Positions 1 through 12,551 of a DNA stretch of 64,000 nucleotides are shown piece by piece. The position numbers and the translations under genes are program-made. Below the pieces are notes generated by a model, which had not been told where the DNA came from, made no database searches, and worked only from the letters and a program-made list of their open reading frames with translations. This stretch comes from Undaria pinnatifida (Eukaryota; Sar; Phaeophyceae; Laminariales; Alariaceae), in the NCBI GenBank assembly GCA_012845835.1, contig JABAKD010000021.1, positions 11,705,199 to 11,769,198 of the forward strand, given 5' to 3'. The first letter of the stretch is position 1. Each line of letters opens with the position of its first letter.

Positions 1-1448
1 CTTGATAATTAGAGCTTCCAACATTTTATGGTGTTACACCAGGCACAACATTTTGACCGCCCCACCGCGCCCACCCTGCCGCCTCTCTTGCGTGTTTTTT
101 TTTATTCAATATTGGCGTTTCAGATTCACCTTCGACGGCGGTGTCGATGGGGGTACCGACGGACGGCAACCCTTTCGGAGTACCGGAGGGGTTGTTCTGC
201 TCGCTTCCCGTCCATTGCCGGGGGGACGGGGAATGGGCGTTTGCGGAGAAATACCGGCTGCCCTGCGAAGGGGAACGTCAGCTAGACGCGTCAATAGAGG
301 TCAGCAGTGATGCAGCGCGACCCGCATGTAAAAACTTTAATTTTTGTTTACTGAGCTTGTCGAAAAACACGCGAAAAGTACAACGAAAACACAAAATGCC
401 AAATTGCAAAACGGAGAACCGAACATACCGGGTTAGACTAATGATTATCGAAAAAATGAAGAATTGAAGTACCGGGCTATGTGAAAAATGGACTGCCCAA
501 TCGCAAATCATGCGGCGCTTGATAACGGTAGTTCTTTTTTTTTGTGTGTGTGAAAATTCATACGGTAACGGTCGTGTTTGCTGCTCCCCGCTCGATCCGT
601 TCGTGTATTGTTGCCGTTGGATACGCGCGGGAGCCGACGCGAAACGGTACTGGGGTGTAGCGTTACTTGGGGTGTTTTACTCCGTTTAGGACCCAGATAC
701 GCCACGGGCCCTCTCATAAGAACCTGCCCCCGCTAGAAAATCGATCTGAGAGTTGAGGGGAAACAAGAAATGCGGGAGCGATTGTACTGAAGATAATAAA
801 GAAATAATGGGAATCAACTGTGCACTGTGAGTGCCTAGCAGCGTGGCGTAGGCACAATTCGACGCGAGTTGGCGAGGGAAGAAATAGCTGGAATCTTCCC
901 GCGATAGAAAGTAAGGCTCGCACCGTAGTGGGGAGGGGGGGAAAGAGCCTGCGTAGTGACCCCGAATTTGAGTTACGTCTAGGGAGGGAGAAGGAGAAAG
1001 GAAAGGTGCGAAGATAATGGAAGGAATGAGCAAAAAGAACACGAAAAATAATGGTGGAATACAGTTTTCTTTTAGAAGAAAGTTGGCCTGGGCGGGTATC
1101 CCGGTTTCCTATGAGAGGGCTGATTACTGTGTCGCGACCGAAACAGTGAGGAGTGAGTGCGATCCTACTACGCCGCATAGGCTGTCCATTTTGACCAATA
1201 AGACAGGAGAGTAGCAGGTTTCGTATGTTGCTGCGCGCGTGTTGTGCGTACCAAAGCCCGACAGCGCCGAGTTTGCTTCGTGTGGCCAGTGCTGTCTATT
1301 CATCCGTCTTTTGCTTTTGTCGTTCCCCGCCTCGGAAACCCCACACTACTTCCAAATAGTTTTTCTCCCGAAAAAAGATGGACACAGCTATGAAGAGAAT
1401 CAAAGCTTAACTTTTGATCTTCACACCGTCGCCCCTCTCTTTTTCCAG
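1..1448. other. No confident gene; likely intron of an upstream-starting gene
   Basis: I see no frame with family resemblance here. If the exon at 1449-1586 is real, part of this stretch is its upstream intron, since the last bases before it form a pyrimidine-rich tract ending in AG. No clear repeat unit is visible. Confidence 0.4.
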
Positions 1449-1586
1449 GAGCTGCGAGAAGAAAAGGCTATGGTGTCTGAGATGCTCGGGGAGGGCATGG
1501 CGGCAGGGGGGGCTCCAACGCCTTCTTCTCCTGCCTCTGCCGTAGCTCCTGCCCAATCAAGTGCGACGCCCACTTCCAACCTCTGA
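1449..1586 (+). CDS. Probable 3'-terminal exon, unknown protein
   Basis: A strong pyrimidine tract (cccctctctttttccag) ends in AG at 1448. It is followed by 45 open codons and a TGA. The product starts with a charged helix-like stretch (ELREEKAMVSEML) and ends in a low-complexity Ala/Pro/Ser tail. I do not recognise a family, and the upstream exons were not found. A chance match to a splice acceptor is possible, but the codon composition differs from the surrounding DNA. Confidence 0.4.
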   Translation, partial: ELREEKAMVSEMLGEGMAAGGAPTPSSPASAVAPAQSSATPTSNL

Positions 1587-4500
1587 TGTCAAATCTAATG
1601 TGACCGGTGGTGGACAAGCATGGTCTACGCTGCACTGGACAGTGCCAGGCAGGCGTTTTCGCCGCGGTGTCGCCGCTAACGCTTAAGGGCCGAGGTTTAG
1701 TCTCTTCAGGACCGCACCCACGTGTTTCGGGACACAGTACTTGGAAGCGGTGCGAGATCGTTTTTGCATTGTTTCATTTTTTTTTTGTTTTATTTAGACC
1801 ACGGGACGAAGGAAAAGAAAGCGGCGTGCCCCCGCTGGAAGCGTTGACCATACCTAACGGGGTTTTCTCCACGGCCCCGTTCACAGCCGTCGTACGCATG
1901 CCATGCGCCTGGGAGCTTGCCGTTGTCATATGACCACCGATTTATTGTTGACGAAGCATTAATACTGTATACCCTGGCATTACATGATATGTACATATAT
2001 CAAAACGCCCGTCTCAGTCGACGGACGGTCTCTTCCGTAGATGAACCTCAACATAATAGTCTGTGTTGATATTTTTGTTTTTCACCACCTTTTGGCCCGT
2101 CCGCCTCAGTGTGGTCGATGTGGGGTTCGCTTCGTTCGGCGCCCGCGAGAGAGTGGTGGGCGCAATCGGGTGATGAGTAATGTTGCCTTGCGCGGGACAC
2201 CCACCCACCCACGCCTTTTTGACCTTATTCCTACTAAAAAAAATTACGCCACATTAATTCCAAGTAGTTTCCCCTAAAACGGTGGGTGCAGTTCAAGGCG
2301 GGGTTAGCCTAACGGCTCTTGAACGGCTTTCCTCAAAAAGGCGTTTGTCTATCCTGTAAATACGTAAACAGGACGTATTCTACGTACCGCGAGATGTTTG
2401 GATTCGATCAGGTTCGAACGTCCACAAGAAGCTAGCAAACTCGGGGCATTGCCCGATCTGGTCGGGATTCACTCACGGCTGATGTATGTGTGACAAATTT
2501 TGATAGGGGATATTAAGTTGGAGAGGGATACTTAAGAGGGAGAAGAATGCTTGAGATTGAGTGAGCGTTGGGGTTGTTTAGTTTCGTGTGGTCGTGGGAA
2601 CAGGGCGGTTCTCTCGCGGTGATGGTGGAGCAGGGCAAGGGGCGCGGTGGAGGGCGGACCCATCGTCACAGCCCATAAAAGGCGGACGGCCGATTTCTGA
2701 CGCTTCAGGCCATTCGTCGTATCATGTGTGTTCTTCACGGCACGGTGGATTGGCCTTGTGGCCCGTCCTTCGGTATCGGTTTATTGATGCCCAGAGCGTT
2801 CAGGTGTTTCCGTGTAATGTGTTTGCCAGGGGATGGTTTTTGACGAAATGATGGTCGAGTAGGACAGCGGACGAGGTGCAGAGCAGACTGCGGATTTTGC
2901 CGCTTCTTTCAGACGTTTTTCTTTTTGTTTCACGGCACGACGGATAACCTTCGCTGCCCATCCTACGACGGCGGTTCTTAACGAGCAGTGGCGAGCATTC
3001 CACCAGTAATAAACACGAGCGAGTGTTGTCGACGACGGGAAATGATTCCTTCTTTTTTTGACGAGACATGCCGTTTCCTTGCGTTGTCATGGACTGATCC
3101 CTGCGCAGTGATAGGTTGGAGGGTCAGAAGTTTGGTTGGTTTCGTCTCGTTGAATGGCGACGCGTTGGTAGGGTGGAGGACCGGAGGCTTGGTGTCGTTG
3201 TAATGAGTTTCAGCATAATATGGATAAGGATGGAGGTCTGGGACGTGGTTGGTTTGGGCGGTACTGACTTGGTTGGTTTCGGTGGTACTGAGTTTGAAGT
3301 TAGTAAGGATAAGGTGGGCCAATTGGCATTCCGATAAAGCGCTTTGTTTTTGTGCGGAGGTCGAATCGTGGAACTTAGCGTACCTCGACGAAAGTAGTAC
3401 AGTATTGCAAGTGTAGTAGAGTAATTTGTGACCAGCGCTGAAAACGGCATATGCGGTAGTTCGGTTTTTTCGCTATGATAGATAGCCTACTTGTTTGATT
3501 TTTAACGCGAAAGCAAATCGATCATACCGTCTCATGGAATGCCGTCGCTTGCCGAAGTGAATTTCTACCTCGCAAAATGAGCTCTTTCCCCTGACTTCAC
3601 CCTTAAACTACTGTTTTTTCCCCTATGCTAGTTCCAAGTAAGGCGTCTCCCAAAACGTGGATGCAGCGCCAAAGGAACGGCGCCCTGAACAAGGGTGCTG
3701 CACAAGCTTGTTCTCTGCATGCGTTAGTTGGTATACAATCTGTACGGTGTGGTAGTCGGTTCTCCAACACGCTACGTGGCGTTATTTCGCGGATTCCAGA
3801 ATTAACTCGTGTCACCATCCGCCGTCATCGTCCCCGCTCCAGCCGCGGCTTCCATCGATTGGTGTAGGCAAACATTCGCCTTGGACCGTCTATCCAAGAC
3901 GCCTGCCACGATAGAGGTAGCACTTTTTCGCTTTTCTTTTTCTGCATTTCGGGACTCCCCAACACAATATCGCTGGAAAGTCGTACGTGTCCGTTCTTTC
4001 TAGTCGTGTTTAATGCCTTGGGCGTGAGATTGATCGTCGAATTGCGCGTTCGTTTCCCTCAAAATCAGTGTTTTGGGTTAAGAAAGGTATACAACTCCTC
4101 AACAGGTTATGAGCCTCGTAACACACACATCGTGCACCTTTATCATAGCATGTGTGCAAACCCTCTGTGAACGACGAAATACGATACGTTGTCAAGGCGA
4201 TAATGCGTGGCAAGGAGAGGGTTATATGCCCCTTCGAGATCCGACACCCCGGCAAAATCCGTCGTTTGCTAGGACACAAAAAGCGTGGAACCTTCTATCT
4301 GTTGTGGGGAAGTTGGTCACATACCTGGTGTAATAATTGCGCACCGCCTCGTATGCTCTTGGCGTTGTTGGCGCTGTAAGGCGCGCGCGTACGCGATATC
4401 GTACCATCTGAAGGTTATGCCCGACATCCTTTGGTCTTGTTGCAGTCGCTGTACGGTATCTTACGAGTCCACCATACAGACGTCGCTGCTTTTTTTTGGT

Positions 4501-4732
4501 CTGCACCGACAAAGTGTTGTCAAACAAAACTGGGCACCGGGTGTTTGGTTGACGCACATTTACCAGAACAAGAGCGATGGCGCGCGATGGATCGATGAGG
4601 CGTTGAGCGAAGAGCGACGAGTCGTCCCAGAGTAGTGGCTGCACTCTTTGGGACAAGAGTTTTTGTCCGGTTGAGCCCCTCAAGCGAAGAACTAGCAGTG
4701 ATTCTGGTTACGTTGAGAGTATATTCTTTTTG
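1587..4732. other. Gene-free stretch with weak dispersed-repeat traces
   Basis: No supported coding region. Short traces of the 'TTCCAAGTA...CCC' dispersed motif are seen near 2236-2300 and 3622-3660, the first beside a small direct repeat (AACGGCTCTTGAACGGC). Otherwise I see nothing recognisable. Confidence 0.4.
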
Positions 4733-4870
4733 GGACTAGCGCATAGAAGTGTTTGTCGGGTTGCGCGAGCAAATGCCTTCGAGCCATGCTGTCGGTTTAG
4801 GTAGTATTGAGCTGCTCCTCATGGTAGGAGTTCAGAAACTTTCTCTGCATCCCTGCCGTGGGATGGATGG
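4733..4870 (+). repeat. Dispersed repeat family R, copy 1
   Basis: It shares the order 'GACTAGC...GGGTTGCGCGA.C.AATGCC...TTGAGCT.CTC...TAGGAG.TCAGAAA' with 36105-36305 (+) and with the reverse complement of 59830-59990. No terminal repeats or coding content are seen. This copy lacks the GATGATG simple repeat present in the other two. Confidence 0.6.
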
Positions 4871-4984
4871 CTCCGATATAGCCAAGAAAACAAGTTTAGC
4901 ATGTATTCACCTAACCCCGACCTTCCTCACCAAAGCGAAAGCAAGCTTCTGAGGACGTTGGATGCCTGCCGGCGACAGAGCAAT

Positions 4985-5195
4985 TTCGCCCGGGGCCCCG
5001 CCAGTGACAGGCCGCAGACGGCGAAAAAACAGGACGGGGATGGAATAAGCGAACAGTTTTTGTGCAATACACGGGAAAAGCGTAATGAGCGCCCAAATGT
5101 TGGAGGTGTCTCTATTAGGAGTAGGAACGGTGCTCCGTCTCAAAAGGGATGCGTCGTCAATGGTCAAATGACTAAGGCAAGCAACAAATGAGTAC
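4985..5195 (+). mobile_element. LINE 3'-end fragment, plus orientation
   Basis: The frame ending at 5191 carries ISEQFLCN, RNERPNVGGVSIRSRNGA and KGCVVNGQMTKASNK, followed by a stop. The same peptide, slightly diverged, closes the LINE on the minus strand at about 62.4 kb and a fragment at about 61.0-61.2 kb. This is therefore a 5'-truncated insertion of the same non-LTR retrotransposon. A C-rich run follows the stop. Confidence 0.7.
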
Positions 5196-5406
5196 GCCCC
5201 CCCGCCCCCCCGCCATCGGTGACAGATTGGATAGTGGTCGCACGTCACCGTTCTTCTCGACGGCTGACGCGGTCTTGAGACTTTAGGGCGCGGTATCGGG
5301 ATACTCCGCATTTCAATAGCGACTTTAGACCAACTCCCGCGAGTGGCTCTGGGCCGTAAAAAAATGGAGGCTCTAGAGGTAACTCCCCCGACCAAAGCCT
5401 TCACCT

Positions 5407-5757
5407 TGAATGTTGTTGCAGGATGATCATCTGGTTAGTCTTGGAAAATCTTGCATCCGATCCATGCCACGGTAAATAAACGCGAACCCGTTTTATTTCT
5501 GAAGCTCCTACTGTCAATAGAAACTCTGTATTCCCCACCCAAAAATAATCTGATTTCGAGAAAAACGAAAGTGCAAGCCCGATGACCAAACCCATATAGA
5601 CTATGGCCTCGAGGTAGACCAAAAATACAATTATGGTGCAACAAGAATAACTTCGCGACGATTTGGGGTCGAGGAGTCCCGCCATTCAGAAAAATAAGGT
5701 AGCAACAAAAAAGTCCTGCGTCCCTCTACCGTAGCACGCGCGTCTCGAATTTGAGAC
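5407..5757 (-). mobile_element. MITE family M, degenerate copy
   Basis: It contains the family core in the order CGACGATTTGGGGTCGAGGAG, CCCGCCATTCAGAAAA and a terminal CCTCTACCGTAGCACGCG (about 5733-5750). The opposite end is poorly preserved. Confidence 0.55.
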
Positions 5758-6299
5758 TCTGCTGCGAAAATAACTTGTGTGGACCTTCACCCCTTAAGAA
5801 CTGCTCCCGCGTATTTGGTACAAACTCCTGCGGGAAAAATTGTGCAGGATTTGTTTGCAATGGTAAAAAGGCCCTTTAACGTTTTCGCTGCCCTTGAAGT
5901 CATTGAAGCAAGCCCCTCCAGAGCCGTTTTAGGCGAGAAAAGATATCTTCCTGCGAGCAGTATCAGAAACACGTGTTTGGCTCGGTCCTTGTTTTGTTGG
6001 TTCGTTCGTGCCTCTCCTCCGCCGACGAGAGGGATCACCCTCCTCGAATTTTTGTTTTCGCCGATTTCTTGTCTGGCACACCCGTAGACGGGCAAACCCT
6101 TTCCATTCGTCACCTTGCCGACGCTCTCGGAAGTGCCAGTTCGTAGCAGGCCGATAAGGAAAAAACACCAGGACTGATGATGTTGCACATCGGGCGGGAG
6201 AGCGGAACGAAAGCAAACACAAACATGTGAGAGGGGAGCGGGCTATTACACCAAATGCAGGGGCACGCGCGGTAAAGGTCGGGAGGAGAAAGGGGAACC

Positions 6300-7180
6300 G
6301 CATAATATTCCGCTCCCGTCCTTGGTTTATGTTCCCACCGTCTATCGTCCCGCCGCATGGTGCCTCGTGCGGTGCCCGTCCCGAGTGTTTACCATCCCGC
6401 TGCCTGTTCTCTCCGCGACAGCTTCTCGTCCCATTGCCTGTGGCCTGTTATCTCCATCCCATCCCATAGTTCGCAAACAGTTTCTCCCATCCCGTATCTC
6501 ATTACTGGGGCAGTTATCAATCCATTTACAACTACAAATGCATCCTTTTCCCACCGTATGACCATCACGGGTGCAACTAACTGATGGTATTGTATGCCAA
6601 CAGAGAGGAGATTGCTGGACTGCTGGACACTACTGGAGATATTCTGTATGATATTTATCCCGCCTTTCTACTGTAATTCAAGTATGTTTTCATTTTCTTG
6701 ACAAATATGGAGTATATTTTTAAGCCAAACATTAGAAAAAAACAACAAAGGACACAAGGCCTGAGGGGGGGGGGAGTCAGCATTCAGCCGTCAGCTGGTA
6801 GTTATCAAAGGAACCAGAAATACACGCACCTCACGCGCACACACAAGACACGGCAAGCATGGCAGTTGTGGGGGTGGATGGCGCCGGCAGGTCTGTATCG
6901 GCGGCTCAAGCAGATCCAAGCCAAGCATTCCCGACCCCCGGCCGTTTTCCCGACAATGTTTCCGACCGATTTCCCGACCCGTGCCCCGATCCCGTCCCAC
7001 CAGTAAATCGCATACTCCCATCCCGCCCCGTCAACCAAAAGGTTTCCCACCTTCCCGCCCCATTGCCATACCGCGGAATCAAACGAGAACCTTTTCCCAT
7101 ACCGTCCCTCGCGAAGATCCCCAAAATTTCCGCCGCCGGCGGGCGCGACGATCCCATCCCCTACCGCGCGTGCCCTTGAA
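6300..7180. repeat. Pyrimidine-rich degenerate TCCCG/TCCCAT repeats
   Basis: Many short CCCGTCCC, CCCATCCC and TTTCCCGACC motifs occur in two blocks (about 6310-6500 and 6925-7100). The open frames here are compositional artefacts. Similar GACCC-rich blocks occur at 13.3 kb and 62.0 kb. Confidence 0.5.
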
Positions 7181-7954
7181 AATATCAAACAAATGTGGGG
7201 TTTCTCATGCACCTGCTCGTCTCAGCGGGGCGGAGCACAACCCCTTGACAAAAAGAGCCAGTTCAGAGACGTTAAATGCTGAGAGCACCGCCACGGAGTT
7301 TGGCTGGGATCCAGGCATGCGTCGTGACGTACCGAGGGCCGCCTTGCTCGCCCCGCAGCCCACAGTGCGCGAGAAACAGCATGCCAAAAAAACAAAAAAA
7401 AACGCATATGCATATTTTACAGAGACATATACGAGTACCAGGTATAGGTTAAACACTAAACAAAATAAACAACTACATACGAAATAAGCAGAACGAAACA
7501 AGCAACCCAGTTGCTGAAAATTAAGCAGCTTTTTCACCAAATAAGCAATAATCAAAGCAACCCATTTATATGATATCGTTGCTTACCAACGGCACTATTT
7601 ATAGACACCCACCGCACCACACGCGAGAAAACACTACCTCTGCGACAAGTTCCAAGGCAAATTTCTCCAAAACGCGGGGCACACACAAAACATAAACGGT
7701 GGCTTCCTTGCCATATTAGACATACCGACCAGCGCTTTGAACCTTCTGCATTGCCGAACAAGCCAGCTTGGAAATTCATCCGATGGGATGTGCTATCGTT
7801 CAACAATACAGAAATCACCAACAGGAATCATCCACGCGAGGAACACGAGAAGCGATTATCGCTGATTCCGCGAAACCAACGATTTTCCCCATGCCCCCCG
7901 CCAAGACGGCCGAACTGGAAGGTGTACTCTACGCTGCTTTCGTGACGAGCCTTC

Positions 7955-8381
7955 TCACTCCACCATGAGAGCGTGGCGCCACCACTGCCATACGAGATAA
8001 TCCACAGCAAAAGTCAAAGGCACAGACGCGACCATGTAGACTACGACAGCTGTCCAGCCCCTCCAGCGCCCAAATGACGGTCCAACTACCCTCGATTCGC
8101 CCATATCCGTTCCCGTCTTCTTTGCCGTTGCCGGCTTTGGTGTCGTTCCCGGCTTTGCCGTGGGGTGTACAGGGAAAAGCGTGTCCCATACAGGGGTCAT
8201 AGACGCGCTAAGTGCCAGGAAGAGGGTGTTGAAAGGCCAAAACGTGCGACGCATGGCGATGAAAGCGACAGCCTCGTGAACGACCCCCGACGCGAGAAAG
8301 GAACACACAACAGAAAAGAGCCACCACCAGCGGATGATGCTGCCGTCAGCGACTGCGCCAGCCGCCGGGACGTCGTCATTC
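7955..8381 (-). CDS. DGAT1-like acyltransferase, C-terminal exon
   Basis: Last exon of a diacylglycerol O-acyltransferase 1 (MBOAT family) homologue, an ER membrane enzyme that makes triacylglycerol from diacylglycerol and acyl-CoA. The intron ends in ...TTTGCACGAGCAG at 8382. The exon starts with one base that completes a Gly codon split with the previous exon. It encodes WWWLFSVVCSFLASGVVHEAV; the His (about 8277) sits where MBOAT enzymes have their active-site His. A hydrophobic helix, a Pro/Thr/Lys loop and a last helix follow, then a stop at 7955. The tail (YLVWQWWRHALMVE) fits the usual DGAT1 end. The family call comes from motif order, not a search. Confidence 0.75.
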
Positions 8382-8650
8382 CTGCTCGTGCAAAGGTACA
8401 AAATTGTCGGGTTGCGATCATGGCAAGCGCAAACGAGGGTTAACTAGATAAGCACTCACGAACGACGAAAGCCGTGAGTGGAATTCTTTCCTTTAGGCAC
8501 GATTCTCACTCCGCCCTTCCGTCAAATACTTTCGTATATTCGAAAATGGATACTTCCACCACGTAAACTCAACATTTCCGAAACACTGGCCCAATCGAAA
8601 TCGATACATCGTTCCATGAACGGCAACACACACAGCACGGAAACCCTCAC

Positions 8651-8870
8651 CCATTCGTAAATGCAGACGTGTGCTGCTGGTGTCGGACTTGGTTGCCGTT
8701 CTGCTCTTTTTCAAGGCCGCGAGCGAGTTCGCGAGCGCGGCGTCGGCCTGCCACCCGACGCCCAGCGGCAAGCACAGGCCGCTGAACGCTGCTGGACAAC
8801 CAGTGAGAGACTGGCGCCGACCACATGCGGAAGTAGTCGCGAATGTCATCCATCACAAGCCACCAAGGGC
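8651..8870 (-). CDS. DGAT1-like acyltransferase, middle exon
   Basis: It is flanked by CACCAG at the upstream side (8871) and a GTGAGG donor (8650). It encodes PWWLVMDDIRDYFRMWSAPV and then SHW, corresponding to the DWWNA...YWRLWN.PVH.W region of DGAT1. The codon split at its start is completed by the exon ending at 10585 (TAC G | GC CCT TGG), giving TYGPWW where the family has FYxDWW. Its end leaves two bases (GG) that join the G opening the C-terminal exon. The second half is Arg-rich and is longer than the usual family loop. Confidence 0.75.
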
Positions 8871-9543
8871 CTGGTGCGGAGACGTGGGTATTCATGCATC
8901 ACCGTGTTCATCCCGGGGCGGGTACGCGAAACGGCGGACGGCAACGTTCCAACGGCAGACACGAAAATGTTAGAGTGGTAACCGAAAATACGCGTAGATT
9001 GGAAAGGTTCCAGATGAGGTCACGTGGATATGTAGGCTGGTGGCAAGTGCCACGATATCTTGTATCACCAAAATAAATACTCCGGAGTACATGACATAAA
9101 TATGTTGGTGCATGCACGAGAGCAGCCGAAGGCTCCGATTTAGACAAGGTTTTGAGCCGTCTTCGAAATAACTCGAGCTGAGGTCCACTTCTCGGCGCGC
9201 TGTTTCCTGGACGTGCCTCACCTTGCTCGATTCTCCCTACCCTGCTGGGGTCGGCGTAGGTCTTGCTCGCGACGTCTCTCTGCGGGGGGTGCTATTTTTG
9301 CTTTTTTTGGTCAAAACATTAATTTATCGATTTGTCCATTTGTGCGTGAAGATACAAAACAATTTGCCATGAAATAATGTAAAACAAAGTGTGGTTAGAA
9401 AGTAGCTTGCGTCCTTTTTCAGTATGCGGTCGGGGTTCAATTCTTGGTGGAGCCCCTCCATTTCTTTTCTTGTGTCCCGTTTTTTTACTATTTTTGCTAG
9501 GCACAGCGTGTGGTTCGCAACAGGGTACCTGGACCTGATATAT

Positions 9544-9668
9544 AAGTATCATACTGGTGTGCGCTGCTGTACGACGTACGAGTAAGTATTCGTGTCTATC
9601 CGTCACAAGTATCATACTGGTGTGCGCTGCTGTACGACGTACGAGTAAGTATTCGTATTTATCCGTCA
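9544..9668. repeat. Tandem duplication, unit about 62 bp
   Basis: Two nearly identical copies of AAGTATCATACTGGTGTGCG... through ...ATCCGTCA lie head to tail within the DGAT1-like intron 1. A CTG/CAG-rich stretch follows at 9675-9745. Confidence 0.85.
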
Positions 9669-9809
9669 TGTATTTCAGCTGCTGCTTCTCTGTGTGCTGT
9701 TATTCTGCTGTTGCTGCAGCTGCAGTGCTGCTGCTGTTCGTCATCGTGTGCCGGATGACGCAATCTTGTTGAGGTGGTTTATTGCACCTGATTAACACGA
9801 TAACATTTG

Positions 9810-9955
9810 TAATGCACCTCTTGGCAGTACTGTCGCATGTACAGCCTCGATTCACCTAAACAATCACCACACACATCGTGCATCCTCGAAAATTAAGGGC
9901 ATGCGCGGAGCCAAGGCGGGCGACAGCCCGCCGCGGCCAAGCCCCCTGGAGTATA
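9810..9955 (+). repeat. Dispersed repeat, pair with 14140-14270
   Basis: Both stretches share CTCTTGGCAG, a run with CACACAC/CACACCC, then GCATGCG.GGAGCC..GGCGGGCG and AAGCCCCC, in the same order. Nothing is coding. The family is unknown. Confidence 0.5.
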
Positions 9956-10235
9956 CATACATCTATTCGAGCTCATTGAACCTCGCAGGCTTTGTCGCAT
10001 GGGTCTCCAGGTTTTACCCCTTGCAATTCGCCCCTTGCCACGTACTAGCACCTACTATCACGAAGGCTAAAAGGTTTGAGTGGTCAACACCGAAGCCGAA
10101 AGTACGCCAAGCCTGCAAAGGCTCAAGCGACACATACTCTGCAACCAGTGAACGTCCAAGCTTTCGTTCCTGGCTTCCAAGAACTGCTTCTTGCAACTAA
10201 CCGCGCGCTTTTAATTGTTCGTCCCTTGCTGCCGA

Positions 10236-10545
10236 GAAGTTGTGCGTGGAACCAGCCGTGCATGAACATGCAGCCGGTTCACAAGCATTGACCAGGACAT
10301 TTACTGCATCTGGCCCGCGATGTGGAGCGGGAGCAAGACTCAAGCGAAGCCCGGTACGCAAATAGCCGCATCCGGCCAACGTATACGGATAGTTGTGCGT
10401 GGGACCAGCCGTGCATGAATATGCAGCCGGTTCCCAAGCATTAAACAGGATATTTACTGCATCTGGCCCGCGATGTGGAGCGGGAGCAAGATTGAAGCAA
10501 AGCCGGGTACGCAAATAGCCGCATTCGGCCAACGTATACGGATCC
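10236..10545. repeat. Two tandem copies of an about 153 bp unit
   Basis: The order GTTGTGCGTGG.ACCAGCC, ATGCAGCCGGTTC, GCATCTGGCCCGCGATGTGG, CAAATAGCCGCAT, CCAACGTATACGGAT occurs twice with few differences. The array lies just inside the donor side of DGAT1-like intron 1 (8871-10584). Confidence 0.9.
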
Positions 10546-10584
10546 GTGGAAAATATGTTTTTTAACTCAAAACGTCCGACTCAC

Positions 10585-11486
10585 CGTAGGTGTTACGATC
10601 AGGGTAGCCCCACAACTCCGCCGAGCCGAGACAGACGCAGTGCCAGAACGCGTAGAACATGAAAAAATGCATCATCGGCGAAAGCACGATCAATCCGGCA
10701 AACGCTGCCGTTGCCACGGTGATGGCCCACTCCTTGCTCCCACCCGCCAGCACCTCTCCAAAGTAGTCAGCCAAGGCAGGCGATGCCTCGTGCAACCACC
10801 CCCCACTGCCCTGCGCCCTAAGCGCAGCCCAGCCGTCAGCCGCGGCCCACGATGAATGAAAAGCCGCCGCAAGGACGCGGAGGGCGGGAGCGAAGAAAGT
10901 CGAGCACGTCATGTGCACTGTTAGGTACGTTAGTGCCGCGTGGAACCATTCCGAAGCCGCGCGGGTCACGCTCCGGGGCCGTCTCGAGGGGGCCTTCAGA
11001 AAACGCGGCTGGCACACCAACGAAGGCGCGAGGAGGAGGAAAAATACGAACTCCTCAAAGGTGAGCGAGGTAAGACCACTCAGCAGACTGGAGGAGCCAT
11101 CCGCCGAGCCGAGAGATGTTGATGTGGAGCCAGGTGCTGCAGCGGTGCAGCCCCCAACACCGTCAACACTACCACCAACGGCGCCAGCACGAGCACCAGG
11201 AGCGTGTACACAAGTCTGCACAAACGACACAGATTTCAGCGTGAGGCCAGCGGACAGCAGACCCACGCAGAGCCCGGACGCTACGCCCCAGCGGAAAACC
11301 CCAGCGCCATACACGGCGATGACCCAGACAATAATCGATGGCCCCGCAGCGGCGATCGTGATGGCCGTCTTATTGCTGGGGGCGGCCGAAGAGAGGCTGG
11401 AGTTCTTGTTGGCGCCGTCCACGCTGGTCGCACACGCCCACCGATGTAGGGGATACACGAACAAGGACGTGGCCGTGATGGCCAAC
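10585..11486 (-). CDS. DGAT1-like acyltransferase, large upstream exon
   Basis: About 300 open codons with family features in order: hydrophobic segments (ITATSLFVYPLHRW; IIVWVIAVYGAG), LKSVSFVQTC where DGAT1 has LK..SY.H, then FEEFVFFLLLAPSLVCQPRF matching the FAPT.CYQ..YPR signature, several membrane helices, and FYAFWHCVCLGSAELWGYPDRNTYG leading to the donor ACCTACG|GTGAGT at 10584. The upstream border is probably ...CAAACCGGCAG at 11487. No in-frame ATG starts this exon, so at least one 5' exon is missing from my model. The Ala/Gly/Ser-rich insert near the middle is not a family feature. Confidence 0.75.
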
Positions 11487-11956
11487 CTGCCGGTTTGATA
11501 AAATTCAAAAAGACAACTCGGCTGTGAAATCGGAGTTTTCGTTTAGAAGCGTACATCTGAAAAAAATACGAAATACGTTTGCGCGAGCAGACACAAGACA
11601 TTTTTTTCATCTACCAGGCATTCAAGCGGCCGCGGGGATAATGTCGTGCGGACGGGCAGAGTGCAGGCAGGCGGTTGAGGTTGGTGGCTTCACCGGCAGG
11701 ATAGCCCCCGCTACGCGCGGCGTATATCCTCGGCCAAGGTGTTGCGGGCACCAGGCACGCTGAAACACCACATGGTCAAAACGCGGTAGGTAAGAAGACA
11801 GGCCGCCAGGCGCGCTGCACCACATCAGTCAGGTGTTTGTTTTAGGCGGCTTCCTCAACGCATTAGCCCTTTGGAACTCACGTATAGCGACAAAAGAAAA
11901 ATAAACACGACCGCAATTCTATCAAGCGCCTAGGAAGAGCGTGTAGGAGTACGATT

Positions 11957-12260
11957 AATATTTAATGAAATTGCACTTCAGCTGCGAGATCGAACATTGG
12001 ATTTAGTCGAAACTCATCTTTGCAAGCTGTGTGATACTCCGATCGCGCGTATTACTGAGTGCGTGTACAACGCTCATTAAGGGTATAGGTCGGCGACTCC
12101 CCTTAGAACTACAGTGTAGCTTGTACCAGGGTCAACAGGGCGATGTTAACCAAACTGTGCGCGGAAACTACAAAACCCGTTTTTGAGGGAGACAAAATCT
12201 GACGGCGGTGGAGGAATGCATCACTTATCATGTATATCCTGCAAGTCGTATAACCGGTGA
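11957..12260 (+). repeat. Dispersed repeat family B, copy 1
   Basis: It starts with ATGAAATTGCACTTCAGCTG and runs through CATCTTTGCAAGCTGTGTG, GGTCGGCGACTCCCCTT and AACCGGTGAGGGT. Other copies are at 14836-15130 and 15836-16135, with fragments near 24210 and at 51018-51087. No terminal repeats are evident. Confidence 0.8.
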
Positions 12261-12551
12261 GGGTCTTTACATAGCAGTTTCGGCACACCCCTTACGCGAG
12301 CAGCCCGAACTGCCTTATGCAGCCGATGCCATAATCGTAAAAAAGAACGCCATGTTTTGGGCTCTGCGACTGCGACGTGATCTTAGCCACGAAACCGTTA
12401 ACCCCCCCCCGACATTTTCTCCCTTTGTTTTCTCATCACGACATACCATCTTAGCCACGGCACGAACAAGCTTACGTGTGAAAGCGTAACATCGTTGCCC
12501 GCCTCATGCATACTGAAACGATCTTCCATGTAATTTCGAACACACACTCAC

